From assembly GCF_011516635.5 (NCBI RefSeq), contig NZ_CP096255.1, forward strand, positions 2,354,501 to 2,418,500: a stretch of 64,000 nt of DNA, given 5' to 3'. The stretch is from Bradyrhizobium barranii subsp. apii. Lineage in GTDB: Bacteria > Pseudomonadota > Alphaproteobacteria > Rhizobiales > Xanthobacteraceae. The position numbers and the translations under genes were made by a program. How positions within the stretch are numbered: the first letter of the stretch is position 1; each line of letters starts with the position of its first letter. Below the pieces are notes generated by a model, which worked only from the letters and a program-made list of their open reading frames with translations, searched no databases and was not told the origin of the DNA. This document shows positions 46,968 through 55,589 of the stretch, in pieces.

Positions 46968-49139
46968 ATGCGCTTCATCTCAATACTCTGCCTCTTGATC
47001 CTCACGATCTCTCCCTGCCTTGCCCAATCTCCCCGGGCTTCCGCAGAGGTGACGACCCTGATCAGCCAGGAACCTCTGCTCGCGGTGCTCGATCATGACA
47101 ATTCATCCGCGCTTTCGCTGGTGACCCTGTTCAGGAAAGTTCACGCCGCGCAAAAGCTGCCGCAGCCGTCGGTCGCCGACGGCCCGACGCGGGCGAGCGA
47201 TTTGTCTCAATTCAGTGGGACCTACGCGCAGTTCGCTGCCGTGATGTCCGCCGACATCACGCGTATCACAGCGGGACTCGGCATCGATTGGGAAAAGGAG
47301 GTCCTGAAAACCTACGACCCGAAGTCGGCCAAAACGGACGCTGGCAAGACGCTGCGGCTGAATGGCAATGTTGCGCGCGTGTTTAACGAGAAATGGCTCG
47401 GTTCTAGCGACGGATTGTTCCTCCTGTCGGGCGTAGTCAATCGGATGGACCGCCGCGATTTCGATTCCGCGCATTGCGGCGAATTGCGCTTCATCTACCG
47501 GCTCGGCTACGAAGTGAGGATGAACGGCAAGACCTACGCGTCGCGCATGCCGTTCACCGTGAACATGGTGTTCAGTTACGCGGATGACGGCAGGAATTGC
47601 CAGGACGTCGCCTCCCTCTGGCGCGTCGCCGGGATCGATACTGACGATCCGGCGGTGGTTGCCCAACGCCTGCTGCAGGGGCCGCTGGATTTTTCGCGAC
47701 TGATCTTCAAGCAGATGGAGATCAATGCGCAGGTGGTGCGCTTCCCATCAGACCTCGAAAACATGGAGAATCGCAAGTTCGCCGGACAGGCGATCTACTG
47801 GATGCGGATCTTCGCGCTGAGGGATGGCAAGTTTCAGCCGACGCGGCTGGAAAATACGCCTGATGTGCAGGCAATCCTGAAGGATCCCGCCAAGCAGAAG
47901 CAGTTGCAGGACTATCTCGCCGGCCACATCGCCGAGATCGACAACGGCACCTTCAGGATACCGGAGAGCCTGGAGGCCGATATCGCGCTGAGTTTTTCCA
48001 CTGCCGGCAGCGCGCGCATGGCCAATCGTCCCTTCGATCTCGCAATCGGCAGCGAGCAGGCGGCACGGATCGTCGCGGCGGCGGGTGTCCCCGGGAGGTC
48101 ACAAAAATTCGTGCAATCCGGCGCGGGTCTGCTCGAACGCCTGAACACGTCGTCCTGCATGGGCTGCCATCAATCATCCTCGACCGCCGGATTCCATTTT
48201 CTCGGCGTGGACCGGTTCGATTTCGGCCGCGACGCGGACGCCATCAGAAACGCCCTTGACGGTAACGAGTTGCAATTGCCGTTCTCGCCCCATGTCTACG
48301 CGGAACTTGTTCGCCGCAAGAACTATGTCGAGCGGGTTTCGCTCGGTCAGGCGCCGAACAGTTTTCGCCCGCATCCTTCGGCGCCCCCGGCGGCCTGGGA
48401 AAGCGGAAATCCGGCTTATGTTGTCGCCGGCGACAACATGCCGTGCCCTTTGAATGCGGACCTGGCGCAGGCCGCGAAATGGAGCTGCAATGCCACGCGT
48501 AACCTCACTTGTCAGGCGTTGGTGACGAACGCTGCGACTTCCTCCAATCTCGGCCAATGCGTGCCCGCGGCACAGAATGTCGCCGCGGGTTTGAGCTGCC
48601 GCTCAAACGTCATCGAGGACTCCACAGCGAAGACCGCCGCCAACAACCCGCTCGGCTTCAACCTGCGCGCGTTCAGCGACCGCGTCAGCAAGGAAGAACT
48701 CGTCTACAAGCTGCCGGAAGGAAAATTGAGCGGCTACGGCTACAACTGCCGTCCAACGAAGATCGGCGTGCCGCTGGGCCGCGTCACGCGCCCCTGCAAG
48801 CCCGAGGAGGCGTCGCTGGCGGTGATCCGGCCGGGCAGCGCGCCCGAGGAAATCTGCGCGATCGTCGGAGGCAAGGGCTTTGAGCAGATGGCCAAGGGAT
48901 ATTTCGACAGCGGCATTTTCGCCGCTGGCGTCGGCCGCGGCCTCCTGAACACATGCTCGGCGTCGCGGTTTTGCCGCGAGGACTATATTTGCCAGCAGAT
49001 GCCGGATTTTGTCACGAGTGCAAGGTTCAACGTCAGTGTCCCGGCGTTGAATAATTTGAGAAGCCGACAGATCGGGTTCTGTACCCCAACCTATTTCGTT
49101 TATCAGCTCCGCCTTGACGGTCATCCGAATCCGAGATGA
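46968..49139 (+). CDS. Large secreted protein with a single c-type haem motif
   Basis: A 723-residue exported protein with signal peptide MRFISILCLLILTISPCLAQ. I do not recognise a named family. The sequence has one haem-binding motif, CMGCH at residues 397-401, in a context (LLERLNTSSCMGCHQSSSTA) like cytochrome-c domains. The first half has NRMDRRDFDSAHCGELRFIY, and the last 250 residues contain many cysteines (CPLNADLAQAAKWSCNATRN, CQALV, CKPEEA, CREDYICQQM), probably paired as disulfides. The ribosome site is poor. It follows the integrase scar and repeat and stands alone. Possibly a periplasmic or surface redox protein. Confidence 0.75.
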   Translation: MRFISILCLLILTISPCLAQSPRASAEVTTLISQEPLLAVLDHDNSSALSLVTLFRKVHAAQKLPQPSVADGPTRASDLSQFSGTYAQFAAVMSADITRITAGLGIDWEKEVLKTYDPKSAKTDAGKTLRLNGNVARVFNEKWLGSSDGLFLLSGVVNRMDRRDFDSAHCGELRFIYRLGYEVRMNGKTYASRMPFTVNMVFSYADDGRNCQDVASLWRVAGIDTDDPAVVAQRLLQGPLDFSRLIFKQMEINAQVVRFPSDLENMENRKFAGQAIYWMRIFALRDGKFQPTRLENTPDVQAILKDPAKQKQLQDYLAGHIAEIDNGTFRIPESLEADIALSFSTAGSARMANRPFDLAIGSEQAARIVAAAGVPGRSQKFVQSGAGLLERLNTSSCMGCHQSSSTAGFHFLGVDRFDFGRDADAIRNALDGNELQLPFSPHVYAELVRRKNYVERVSLGQAPNSFRPHPSAPPAAWESGNPAYVVAGDNMPCPLNADLAQAAKWSCNATRNLTCQALVTNAATSSNLGQCVPAAQNVAAGLSCRSNVIEDSTAKTAANNPLGFNLRAFSDRVSKEELVYKLPEGKLSGYGYNCRPTKIGVPLGRVTRPCKPEEASLAVIRPGSAPEEICAIVGGKGFEQMAKGYFDSGIFAAGVGRGLLNTCSASRFCREDYICQQMPDFVTSARFNVSVPALNNLRSRQIGFCTPTYFVYQLRLDGHPNPR

Positions 49140-49205
49140 CGCGGGGAAGCGCGGCCCAGAGTAGCAGTAGGAATTGCGGTCAGGTTGTCTCTGCGCGCTG
49201 GCAGA

Positions 49206-50048
49206 TCAAACCTCCCTCCGGCTCAAAAACGCCAGCCGCTCGAACAGGTGCACGTCTTGCTCGTTCTTGAGCAGCGCGCCGTGCAGCGGCGGGATCAGCT
49301 TGCGCGGGTCGCGTTCGCGCAGTTGCTCCACGCTCATGTCCTCGTTGAGCAGCAGCTTCAGCCAGTCGAGCAGCTCGGAGGTTGAGGGCTTTTTCTTCAG
49401 ACCGGGCACCTCGCGCACTTCGAAGAAGATGCGCAGCGCTTCCTCGACCAGGCGCTTCTTGATGCCGGGGAAGTGGACGTCGACGATGCGGCCCATGGTG
49501 TCGGCGTCGGGGAACTTGATGTAGTGGAAGAAGCAGCGGCGCAGGAAGGCGTCCGGCAGCTCCTTCTCGTTGTTGGAGGTGATCATCATGATCGGGCGCT
49601 GCTTCGCCTTGATCGTCTCGCCGGTCTCGTAGACATGGAATTCCATGCGGTCGAGCTCGAGCAAGAGGTCGTTCGGGAATTCGATGTCGGCCTTGTCGAT
49701 CTCGTCGATCAGGAGCACCGGGCGCTGCTCGGCGGTGAAGGCGTCCCACAGCTTGCCGCGCTTGATGTAGTTCCTGATGTCGGAGACACGGGCATCGCCG
49801 AGCTGGCTGTCGCGCAGGCGCGACACCGCGTCGTATTCGTAGAGGCCCTGCTGCGCCTTGGTGGTGGACTTGATGTGCCAGGTCAAAAGCGGCGCGTTCA
49901 GCGCCTTCGCCACTTCCTCCGCCAGCACGGTCTTGCCGGTGCCGGGCTCGCCCTTGATGAGCAGCGGCCGCTCCAGCACGATTGAGGCATTGACGGCGAC
50001 CTTGAGATCGTCGGTCGCAACATAGTCCTTGGTGCCGGTAAATTTCAT
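49206..50048 (-). CDS. MoxR-family AAA ATPase
   Basis: A 280-residue AAA+ ATPase. Walker A is GEPGTGKTVL (near residue 33), Walker B VLLIDEIDKADIEFPNDLLL (near 110), with sensor segment MMITSNNEKELPDAFLRRCF. MoxR proteins act as chaperones that load cofactors or mature complexes together with a VWA partner; a CoxE-like VWA gene lies 460 bp away, divergent with respect to this gene. A GlsB-like gene is just upstream on the same strand. Target enzyme unknown, as no CO dehydrogenase or methanol dehydrogenase genes are near. Confidence 0.93.
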   Translation of the reverse strand: MKFTGTKDYVATDDLKVAVNASIVLERPLLIKGEPGTGKTVLAEEVAKALNAPLLTWHIKSTTKAQQGLYEYDAVSRLRDSQLGDARVSDIRNYIKRGKLWDAFTAEQRPVLLIDEIDKADIEFPNDLLLELDRMEFHVYETGETIKAKQRPIMMITSNNEKELPDAFLRRCFFHYIKFPDADTMGRIVDVHFPGIKKRLVEEALRIFFEVREVPGLKKKPSTSELLDWLKLLLNEDMSVEQLRERDPRKLIPPLHGALLKNEQDVHLFERLAFLSRREV

Positions 50049-50097
50049 CGCGCGTCCTTGTTGGTCGTCGGCCGGGCATCGCCCTGGTCCAACAAAC

Positions 50098-50124
50098 GGA
50101 ACGGCCGCTCATGGCGGCCGTTCC
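50098..50124 (-). terminator. Hairpin between GlsB-like and MoxR genes
   Basis: An 11-bp stem, GGAACGGCCGC (50098-50108) with GCGGCCGTTCC (50114-50124), loop TCATG. On the minus strand it is followed by GTTTGTT. It would end or attenuate the GlsB-like transcript before moxR. Confidence 0.6.
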
Positions 50125-50140
50125 TGGTTCGGTCAGGCTT

Positions 50141-50386
50141 TCAGACCCGTTTTATCAGCGAAAGGATGACGAGCACAATCACCGCGCCGATGGTGGCGTC
50201 CACGATCGCGCCGATCGTGCCGGTGGCCAGCGCAATATGCAGTTGCGGCAGCACCCAGCTCGCCACCAGCGCGCCGATGATGCCGACCACCATGTTGCCG
50301 ATCAGCCCAAATCCCGCCCCATGGACAATCTTGCCGGCAAGCCAGCCGGCGATCGCGCCAATGATGAGCGCTGCGAGAATTCCCAT
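50141..50386 (-). CDS. GlsB/YeaQ/YmgE family stress membrane protein
   Basis: An 81-residue protein made almost only of three hydrophobic segments: ILAALIIGAIAGWLAGKIV, GNMVVGIIGALVASWVL and IGAIVDATIGAVIVLVILSL. The family pattern G-x-I-A-G-W-L-A-G and G-x-x-G-N-M-V-V-G-I-x-G-A is clear. The start at 50386 is preferred to the TTG at 50401; GGGGA lies upstream. These are small inner-membrane proteins induced by envelope or oxidative stress, also called transglycosylase-associated proteins, without a proven biochemical role. Confidence 0.93.
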   Translation of the reverse strand: MGILAALIIGAIAGWLAGKIVHGAGFGLIGNMVVGIIGALVASWVLPQLHIALATGTIGAIVDATIGAVIVLVILSLIKRV

Positions 50387-50509
50387 TGCAAACGTCCCCA
50401 AAACAACCCCGTGAGACGGTCAATTCTAGAGCAAAAAGCCGACCGGTCCAGCGTCCCGCGGCGGGCTCGGCCCCTTGACGTTCGCCCCCCGACGGGCAAT
50501 CTGTCACCC

Positions 50510-51685
50510 ATGTTCCTGCAATTCTTCACTTCTCTGCGCGATGCGCAGGTCCCCGTGACGCTGCGCGAATACCTCACGCTGATGGAGGCGCTCGACGCTG
50601 ATCTGTCGGACTACTCGGTCGAGAATTTCTACTATCTGTCGCGCACCTCGCTGGTGAAGGACGAGCGGAACCTCGACAAGTTCGACCGCGTCTTCGGCAC
50701 GGTGTTCAAGGGGCTGGAAAGCCTGCTCGACGCCATGGAGAAGGCGGAGATCCCCGAGGAGTGGCTGAAGAAGCTTGCCGAGAAATACCTCAGCGAGGAG
50801 GAGAAAAAGCAGATCGAGGCCATGGGCTGGGACAAGCTCATGGAGACGCTGAAGAAGCGCCTCGAGGAGCAGAAGGGCCGGCACCAGGGCGGCTCGAAGT
50901 GGATTGGCACTGCCGGTACCTCGCCGTTCGGCGCCCACGGCTACAATCCCGAAGGCGTTCGCATCGGCCAGGAGAAGAACCGCAACAACCGTGCCGTGAA
51001 GGTGTGGGACAAGCGCGAGTTCAAGGATCTCGACGGCAATGTCGAGCTCGGTATCCGCAACATCAAGGTGGCGCTGCGGCGCCTGCGCAAATTCGCGCGC
51101 ACCGGCGCGCCTGATGAGCTCGATCTCGACACCACGATCCGCGAGACCGCCAATCACGGCTATCTCGACGTCCACATGCGGCCCGAGCGGCGCAATGCGG
51201 TGAAGCTGCTGGTGTTCTTCGACATCGGCGGCTCGATGGATTCCCATATCGAGCAGGTCGAGGAGCTGTTCTCGGCGGCGAAGAGCGAGTTCAAGCACAT
51301 GGAGTATTTCTACTTCCACAACTGCCTCTATGAGGGCGTGTGGAAGCAGAACAAGCGCCGCTTCACCGACCGCACGCCGACCTGGGATGTGCTGCACAAA
51401 TACCCGCACGACTACAAGGTCGTGTTCGTCGGCGACGCATCGATGTCGCCTTACGAGATCATGGTGCCCGGCGGCTCGGTCGAGCATGTCAACGAGGAGC
51501 CCGGCTCGGTCTGGCTCGACCGCATCATCCGCACCTATCCGCATACGGTGTGGCTCAATCCGGTGCAGCAGAAGCACTGGGACTATTCGGAATCGACCAC
51601 CATCATCAAACGCATCTTTGCCAACCGCATGTACCCGATCACGATCGAGGGGCTCGAGGGTGCGATGAAGGAATTGACGCACTAG
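50510..51685 (+). CDS. VWA-domain protein, CoxE-like
   Basis: A 391-residue protein from ATG 50510. It starts with MFLQFFTSLRDAQVPVTLRE, has a Lys/Glu-rich helical middle (about 75-120), then a VWA domain from about 230. The MIDAS opening is FFDIGGSMDSH; the second position usually holding Ser is Gly, as is common in this subgroup. Paired with MoxR ATPases these proteins assist maturation of other enzymes. No signal peptide, so cytoplasmic. A rhodanese gene follows 56 bp later in the same direction and probably shares its transcript. Confidence 0.9.
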   Translation: MFLQFFTSLRDAQVPVTLREYLTLMEALDADLSDYSVENFYYLSRTSLVKDERNLDKFDRVFGTVFKGLESLLDAMEKAEIPEEWLKKLAEKYLSEEEKKQIEAMGWDKLMETLKKRLEEQKGRHQGGSKWIGTAGTSPFGAHGYNPEGVRIGQEKNRNNRAVKVWDKREFKDLDGNVELGIRNIKVALRRLRKFARTGAPDELDLDTTIRETANHGYLDVHMRPERRNAVKLLVFFDIGGSMDSHIEQVEELFSAAKSEFKHMEYFYFHNCLYEGVWKQNKRRFTDRTPTWDVLHKYPHDYKVVFVGDASMSPYEIMVPGGSVEHVNEEPGSVWLDRIIRTYPHTVWLNPVQQKHWDYSESTTIIKRIFANRMYPITIEGLEGAMKELTH

Positions 51686-51741
51686 CTGTACGCGCCGTCG
51701 GTTCGGACGGCCGCGCAGAGGCCGACAAGAGGGAGAACCAC

Positions 51742-52155
51742 ATGCCCCAGACCATCACCCGCGGCATCAAGGCGCTGATCGACGAGGCCAATGCCGAGAT
51801 CGAGACGCTCAACGCCAAGGAGGCCATCGGGATCTCCAAGAACGGCGATGTCGTCATCGTCGACATCCGCGACCCCCGCGAGATCGAGCGCGACGGCCGC
51901 ATCCCCGGCGCGTTCGCCTGCACCCGCGGCATGCTCGAATTCTGGATCGATCCGCAGAGCCCCTACGCAAAACCGATCTTCCAGGAAGACAAGAAATTCG
52001 TCTTCCATTGCGCCGGCGGCATGCGCTCCGCGCTAGCGGCGAAGACCGCCAAGGACATGGGCCTGAAGCCCGTCGCCCACATCGCCGGCGGCTATGCCGC
52101 CTGGCGCGATGCCGGCGGTCCGGTGGAGCAGTGGGAGCCGAAGAAGAAGGGGTGA
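51742..52155 (+). CDS. Single-domain rhodanese-like sulfurtransferase
   Basis: A 137-residue protein starting at ATG 51742 with GGGAG upstream. One rhodanese domain: DVVIVDIRDPREIERDGRIP, GAFACTRGMLEFW, and the catalytic loop FHCAGGMRSALAAKTAKDM with the active Cys. It would carry sulfane sulfur to an acceptor. It follows the VWA gene and precedes a second sulfurtransferase across a palindromic element, so sulfur transfer may be part of what the MoxR/VWA group serves. Cytoplasmic. Confidence 0.92.
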   Translation: MPQTITRGIKALIDEANAEIETLNAKEAIGISKNGDVVIVDIRDPREIERDGRIPGAFACTRGMLEFWIDPQSPYAKPIFQEDKKFVFHCAGGMRSALAAKTAKDMGLKPVAHIAGGYAAWRDAGGPVEQWEPKKKG

Positions 52156-52181
52156 GGGGTGCTTCGCTGCCACTCCAATCT

Positions 52182-52293
52182 CCGCTGTCATTCCCCGCTT
52201 TCGCGGGGAATCCAGTACGCCGCAGCTTCTCGGCTCAATCACAACCGCCTCTGGAATACTGGATCGCCCGGTTAAGCCGGGCGATGACAGCGG
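52182..52293. repeat. Composite extragenic palindrome, class A, copy 3
   Basis: CCGCTGTCA (52182-52190) opens and TGACAGCGG (52285-52293) closes it. Inside are hairpin 1 (TTCCCCGC...GCGGGGAA) and hairpin 2 (ATCGCCCGG...CCGGGCGAT) joined by CCAGTA...TACTGG. Same layout as 559-672 and 2193-2298. Confidence 0.82.
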
Positions 52294-52341
52294 AGTTTGA
52301 TGCGCATTGCTTCAACTTCGGAATGACAAGAAAGATCTCGC

Positions 52342-53196
52342 ATGACCGCCACCGACCCCCTCGTCTCCACCGAATGGCTCGCCGCCCACATTGGCGACGC
52401 CAACGTCAAGATCCTCGATGCCAGCTTCAAGCTGCCGGGCGTGCTGCCGCTGCCGAAGGACGATTATCTCGCAGCGCATCTGCCGGGCGCCGTGTTCTTC
52501 GACGTCGATGCGGTGTCGGATCATTCCAACCCGCTGCCGCACATGTATCCGAGCGCCGAGCAGTTCGGCCGTGACGCAGGCCAACTCGGCATCTCCAATG
52601 CCGACACCGTCGTCCTCTACGATGCCGGCGGCTGGGTTGCTGCTCCCCGCGCATGGTGGATGTTCCTGGCCTTTGGCCACAGCAATGTGCGCATCCTCAA
52701 TGGCGGGCTGAAGAAGTGGCGCGCCGAGGGGCGTCCGGTCGAGAGTGGCGAGGTGAAGCCGAAGCCCGCGACGTTTAGGGCGAGCTACGATTCAAAACGC
52801 GTGCGCAGCATGCAGCAACTGATCGCCAACGTCGAAAGCCGGGCCGAGCAGGTGATCGACGCACGCGCCGCCGACCGCTTCGAGGGCCGCGCGCCCGAGC
52901 CGCGCGCGGGCATCCGCTCCGGCCACATCCCCGGCGCCCGCAACGTGCCCTATAATCAGCTGTTCGATGCCGCGACCGGCGAGATGAAGCCGCTCGACGA
53001 TCTCCGCGCCGCCTTCGCGAGCGCCGGCGTCAAGCTCGATGCGCCGATCGTGACGAGCTGCGGTTCGGGCGTGTCCGCCGGCGTGTTGACGCTCGCACTC
53101 TATCGCCTCGGCATCACCGACACCGCGCTCTATGACGGCTCGTGGTCGGAATGGGGCCAGGCCGGCGGCCCGCCGGTCGCGACCGGGCCGGCGTAA
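52342..53196 (+). CDS. sseA: 3-mercaptopyruvate/thiosulfate sulfurtransferase
   Basis: A 284-residue protein with two rhodanese domains, as in SseA. The first (about 10-140) is inactive and has NVKILDASFKLPG. The second has VIDARAADRFEGRAPEPRAG, HIPGARNVPYNQLFD and the catalytic loop VTSCGSGVSAGVLTLALYRL. The loop CGSGVS agrees with mercaptopyruvate-type (CG[ST]G[VI]T/S) rather than thiosulfate-type loops. It transfers sulfur from 3-mercaptopyruvate to cyanide or thiols. The start at 52342 has a weak site. It ends 2 bp before the converging hypothetical gene. Confidence 0.92.
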   Translation: MTATDPLVSTEWLAAHIGDANVKILDASFKLPGVLPLPKDDYLAAHLPGAVFFDVDAVSDHSNPLPHMYPSAEQFGRDAGQLGISNADTVVLYDAGGWVAAPRAWWMFLAFGHSNVRILNGGLKKWRAEGRPVESGEVKPKPATFRASYDSKRVRSMQQLIANVESRAEQVIDARAADRFEGRAPEPRAGIRSGHIPGARNVPYNQLFDAATGEMKPLDDLRAAFASAGVKLDAPIVTSCGSGVSAGVLTLALYRLGITDTALYDGSWSEWGQAGGPPVATGPA

Positions 53197-53198
53197 CC

Positions 53199-53969
53199 TT
53201 ACTGGCGCGTGCGCGTGGCCGTTGTCGCCAGCATCTGCTGCTGGCCGAACGGATCATAGCTCTGCCGCAACTGCTGAGGCGGAGGACGCTGCACCATGCG
53301 GTGTCGCTTCTTCGCCTTCGCTTGGCGCTTGGCCGCTTTGCTGTCCGGGGCGCTGCTGTCCGCCTTCGCGTCTCCCTTGGCCTTCGCGGGCGCATCCTTC
53401 AAGGCCGGCGCCGCCGGATCGTTCAGCGCGGCCACCTTGGCCGGGGCAATGTCGGGCGCCGGGGAGGCGAGGGCCACACCGGGATCGGCCGGCGCCGGTT
53501 CGCTGGCGGTCACGGCAGGCGTGGCCTCGGTGATCGATGCCGTGGTGTCGGCCGGGGTGAGCGTGTCGGCAGGAGCCGGCGCGATGGCTTCCGTCGTGGC
53601 CTCGGCCTGCACCGGTTCGGCGGCGGGAGGCGCGGCCTCGGTGACCTGCGGCGGCACGTCGGGCTCGGTCGTCAGGGCGGCCACCTGTTCGGGCTCGTTC
53701 GTTGGCAAGCCGATGGTCGGCACCCGGTCGCGCAGCGATGGCGTGGGCTCGGCGGCCGCCTCAGGCTCGGCGCGGAGCGCCGCGAGCACCGGCTGGGCCT
53801 GCTCGGAAACCTGCGCAAACACCTTCTCCTGTGGGCCGTTCCGCCAGGAGGGGTTGCTGACATACTGCTCGTGGGTGGCCCGCAGCAGCGCGGCGGCACC
53901 TAGGCCGAACACCAGGATGGAGGTTGACAGCAGGATCGCGGCAAACAGGAAGCGAAAGCCGGGAAGCAT
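53199..53969 (-). CDS. Membrane-anchored Pro/Ala-rich protein of unknown function
   Basis: A 256-residue protein from ATG 53969 (a TTG at 54017 is an alternative). A single transmembrane segment, MLPGFRFLFAAILLSTSILV, is at the N-terminus. The rest is low complexity, rich in Ala, Pro, Glu and Thr (residues about 60-200), followed by a basic Lys/Ala stretch and RPPPQQLRQSYDPFGQQQML. It looks like a tethered linker-type envelope protein. No family recognised. It converges on sseA. Confidence 0.75.
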   Translation of the reverse strand: MLPGFRFLFAAILLSTSILVFGLGAAALLRATHEQYVSNPSWRNGPQEKVFAQVSEQAQPVLAALRAEPEAAAEPTPSLRDRVPTIGLPTNEPEQVAALTTEPDVPPQVTEAAPPAAEPVQAEATTEAIAPAPADTLTPADTTASITEATPAVTASEPAPADPGVALASPAPDIAPAKVAALNDPAAPALKDAPAKAKGDAKADSSAPDSKAAKRQAKAKKRHRMVQRPPPQQLRQSYDPFGQQQMLATTATRTRQ

Positions 53970-54332
53970 CGGACGGGTTACGAATTTCCGCCCCGGCGGG
54001 TGGCGGCCGGGACCCAAGAGCCATCTGAACGCGGTGACGGTACTGATTGCCGTTCGCCACGCCGGGACAGAAGCTCAGAGCGGAGGCGAATCAGGCTGAT
54101 TCGAACATATCGCAACGCCTCCGCGCCGTTCCCTTAAATTCGGGGCCGGAGACTCCGGCAATCTGCGGCCCGATGCGATTTCCGCCCCCTGATGCAACGA
54201 GGCAACTGTGTGTGCCTGCATCACAAATCGCTAACTCAGGCACAAATCAGCCTGTAATGTCTTGAATGTGCCGCTATCTTCGGTCATCTGGCCGTTAACG
54301 GTCCGGATGGGCTCGGGGACTATACAAGAGCG
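53970..54332. other. Divergent promoter region
   Basis: This 363-bp gap lies between the anchored protein (minus) and the L,D-transpeptidase (plus) and must hold both promoters. TATACA at 54321-54326 is too near the start to call a promoter with confidence. No gene, repeat or hairpin was recognised. Confidence 0.4.
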
Positions 54333-55532
54333 ATGATGATCAAACATTTTCTGACGATATGCGCTGCCGCAACAGTCGCTGCGGCGGGAACCTCGCTCGC
54401 ACAGGCTCAGAGCTATCCGGTCCAGCAGGCGCCGAGCTATGGCGCTCCGGCCGAATATCGCCCCGGCGACCGCACGCCGAATTTCGACTCGCTGGACGAC
54501 GAAGACGACGCGATGCCGCAGGCGTCGCTGCCGCCGCCCGGTCCGGCCGACGATCCGCGTTACGGCCGCCCGGCTGGCCCTCCGCCGGTCTATTCCGCCG
54601 CCCCGCCGCAGGGGCCGGTGATGTCGCCCGATGATCCGCGCTATGGCCGTCCGGCTGGCGCTCCGCCGATCTATTCGGCGGCGCCGCCGCAGGGCCCCGT
54701 GATGTCGCCCGACGATCCCCGCTACGGCCGCCCCGCCGGCCCGCCCGCGGTGATCTATGCCGATCGTCCGGGTCAGGCACCCGGCAGGGACGGCCTGCGT
54801 CCGCCGGAGGCCGTTGGCGGCCCCGCCGCGACCGGAACGGTTCAGTCCGGCCAGCCGCCCGTGGGCAACGATGGCCGGCCGATGGCGATCGCTTCGCTGC
54901 CGCCCGAGGAGCAGCCCGACGCTGCTCCCGCGCAGTTGTCGCCGAACCTGCGCCGTCAGGAAGTCTCGCTGGCGACCAAGGAGCCGGCTGGAACGCTCAT
55001 CGTCGATACCCCGAACACCTACCTCTATTACGTGCTCGGAGGCGGCCGTGCGATCCGCTACGGCGTCCGCGTCGGCCGCGATGGCTTCACCTGGACCGGC
55101 GTGCAGAAGATCACCCGCAAGGCCGAGTGGCCGGATTGGCATCCGCCGACCGAGATGATCGAGCGTCAGCCCTATCTTCCGCGCTTCATGGCCGGCGGCC
55201 CCGGCAATCCGCTCGGCGCACGAGCGATGTATCTCGGCTCGACCGTCTACCGCATCCACGGCACCAACCAGCCTTCGACCATCGGCAAGTTCGTGTCGTC
55301 GGGCTGCATCGGCATGCTGAACGAGGACGTCTCCGACCTGTTCGACCGCGTCAAGGTCGGCACCCGCGTGGTGGTGATGCCGGGTGGCCCGCCGCCGGGA
55401 ACGGCGACCGCCTCCGCTGCGCCGACGTCGGGCGCTGCCGGTCCGGCTCCGATGGCTGCCCAGGCTGGCCCCGTCCCGGGCACCCAGCCGACCGTGGTGC
55501 CGCCGCTGCCCGCGCCGGTCACCGTGCGCTAA
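54333..55532 (+). CDS. L,D-transpeptidase (YkuD domain) with proline-rich repeats
   Basis: A 399-residue periplasmic enzyme that cross-links peptidoglycan or attaches proteins to it. Signal peptide MMIKHFLTICAAATVAAAGT, cleavage near AQAQS. Residues 73-145 carry three copies of a 27-residue Pro/Gly repeat (DDPRYGRPAG...). The YkuD domain spans about 215-350: TLIVDTPNTYLYYVLGGG, then His309 in HGTNQPSTIGKF and the catalytic Cys325 in SSGCIGM. A Pro/Ala tail follows. The long linker probably reaches through the cell wall. Ended by a strong terminator. Confidence 0.95.
   Translation: MMIKHFLTICAAATVAAAGTSLAQAQSYPVQQAPSYGAPAEYRPGDRTPNFDSLDDEDDAMPQASLPPPGPADDPRYGRPAGPPPVYSAAPPQGPVMSPDDPRYGRPAGAPPIYSAAPPQGPVMSPDDPRYGRPAGPPAVIYADRPGQAPGRDGLRPPEAVGGPAATGTVQSGQPPVGNDGRPMAIASLPPEEQPDAAPAQLSPNLRRQEVSLATKEPAGTLIVDTPNTYLYYVLGGGRAIRYGVRVGRDGFTWTGVQKITRKAEWPDWHPPTEMIERQPYLPRFMAGGPGNPLGARAMYLGSTVYRIHGTNQPSTIGKFVSSGCIGMLNEDVSDLFDRVKVGTRVVVMPGGPPPGTATASAAPTSGAAGPAPMAAQAGPVPGTQPTVVPPLPAPVTVR
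54549..54767 (+). repeat. In-frame tandem repeat inside the L,D-transpeptidase gene
   Basis: The unit starting DDPRYGRPAG recurs at codons 73, 100 and 127, a period of 81 bp, with the third copy shortened. Between the units runs PPVYSAAPPQGPVMSP. Such repeats can vary in number between strains. Confidence 0.85.
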
Positions 55533-55559
55533 GCGCTTCGAAATAGCTCAAATCGCGAA

Positions 55560-55589
55560 GGGCGTGCCGTCGGCACGCCCTTTTCGTTT
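55560..55589. terminator. Bidirectional rho-independent terminator
   Basis: GGGCGTGCC (55560-55568) pairs with GGCACGCCC (55572-55580) around GTC, followed by TTTTCGTTT. It ends the L,D-transpeptidase transcript, and its hairpin can also act on the converging dehydrogenase transcript, whose stop codon touches the T tract. Confidence 0.88.
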
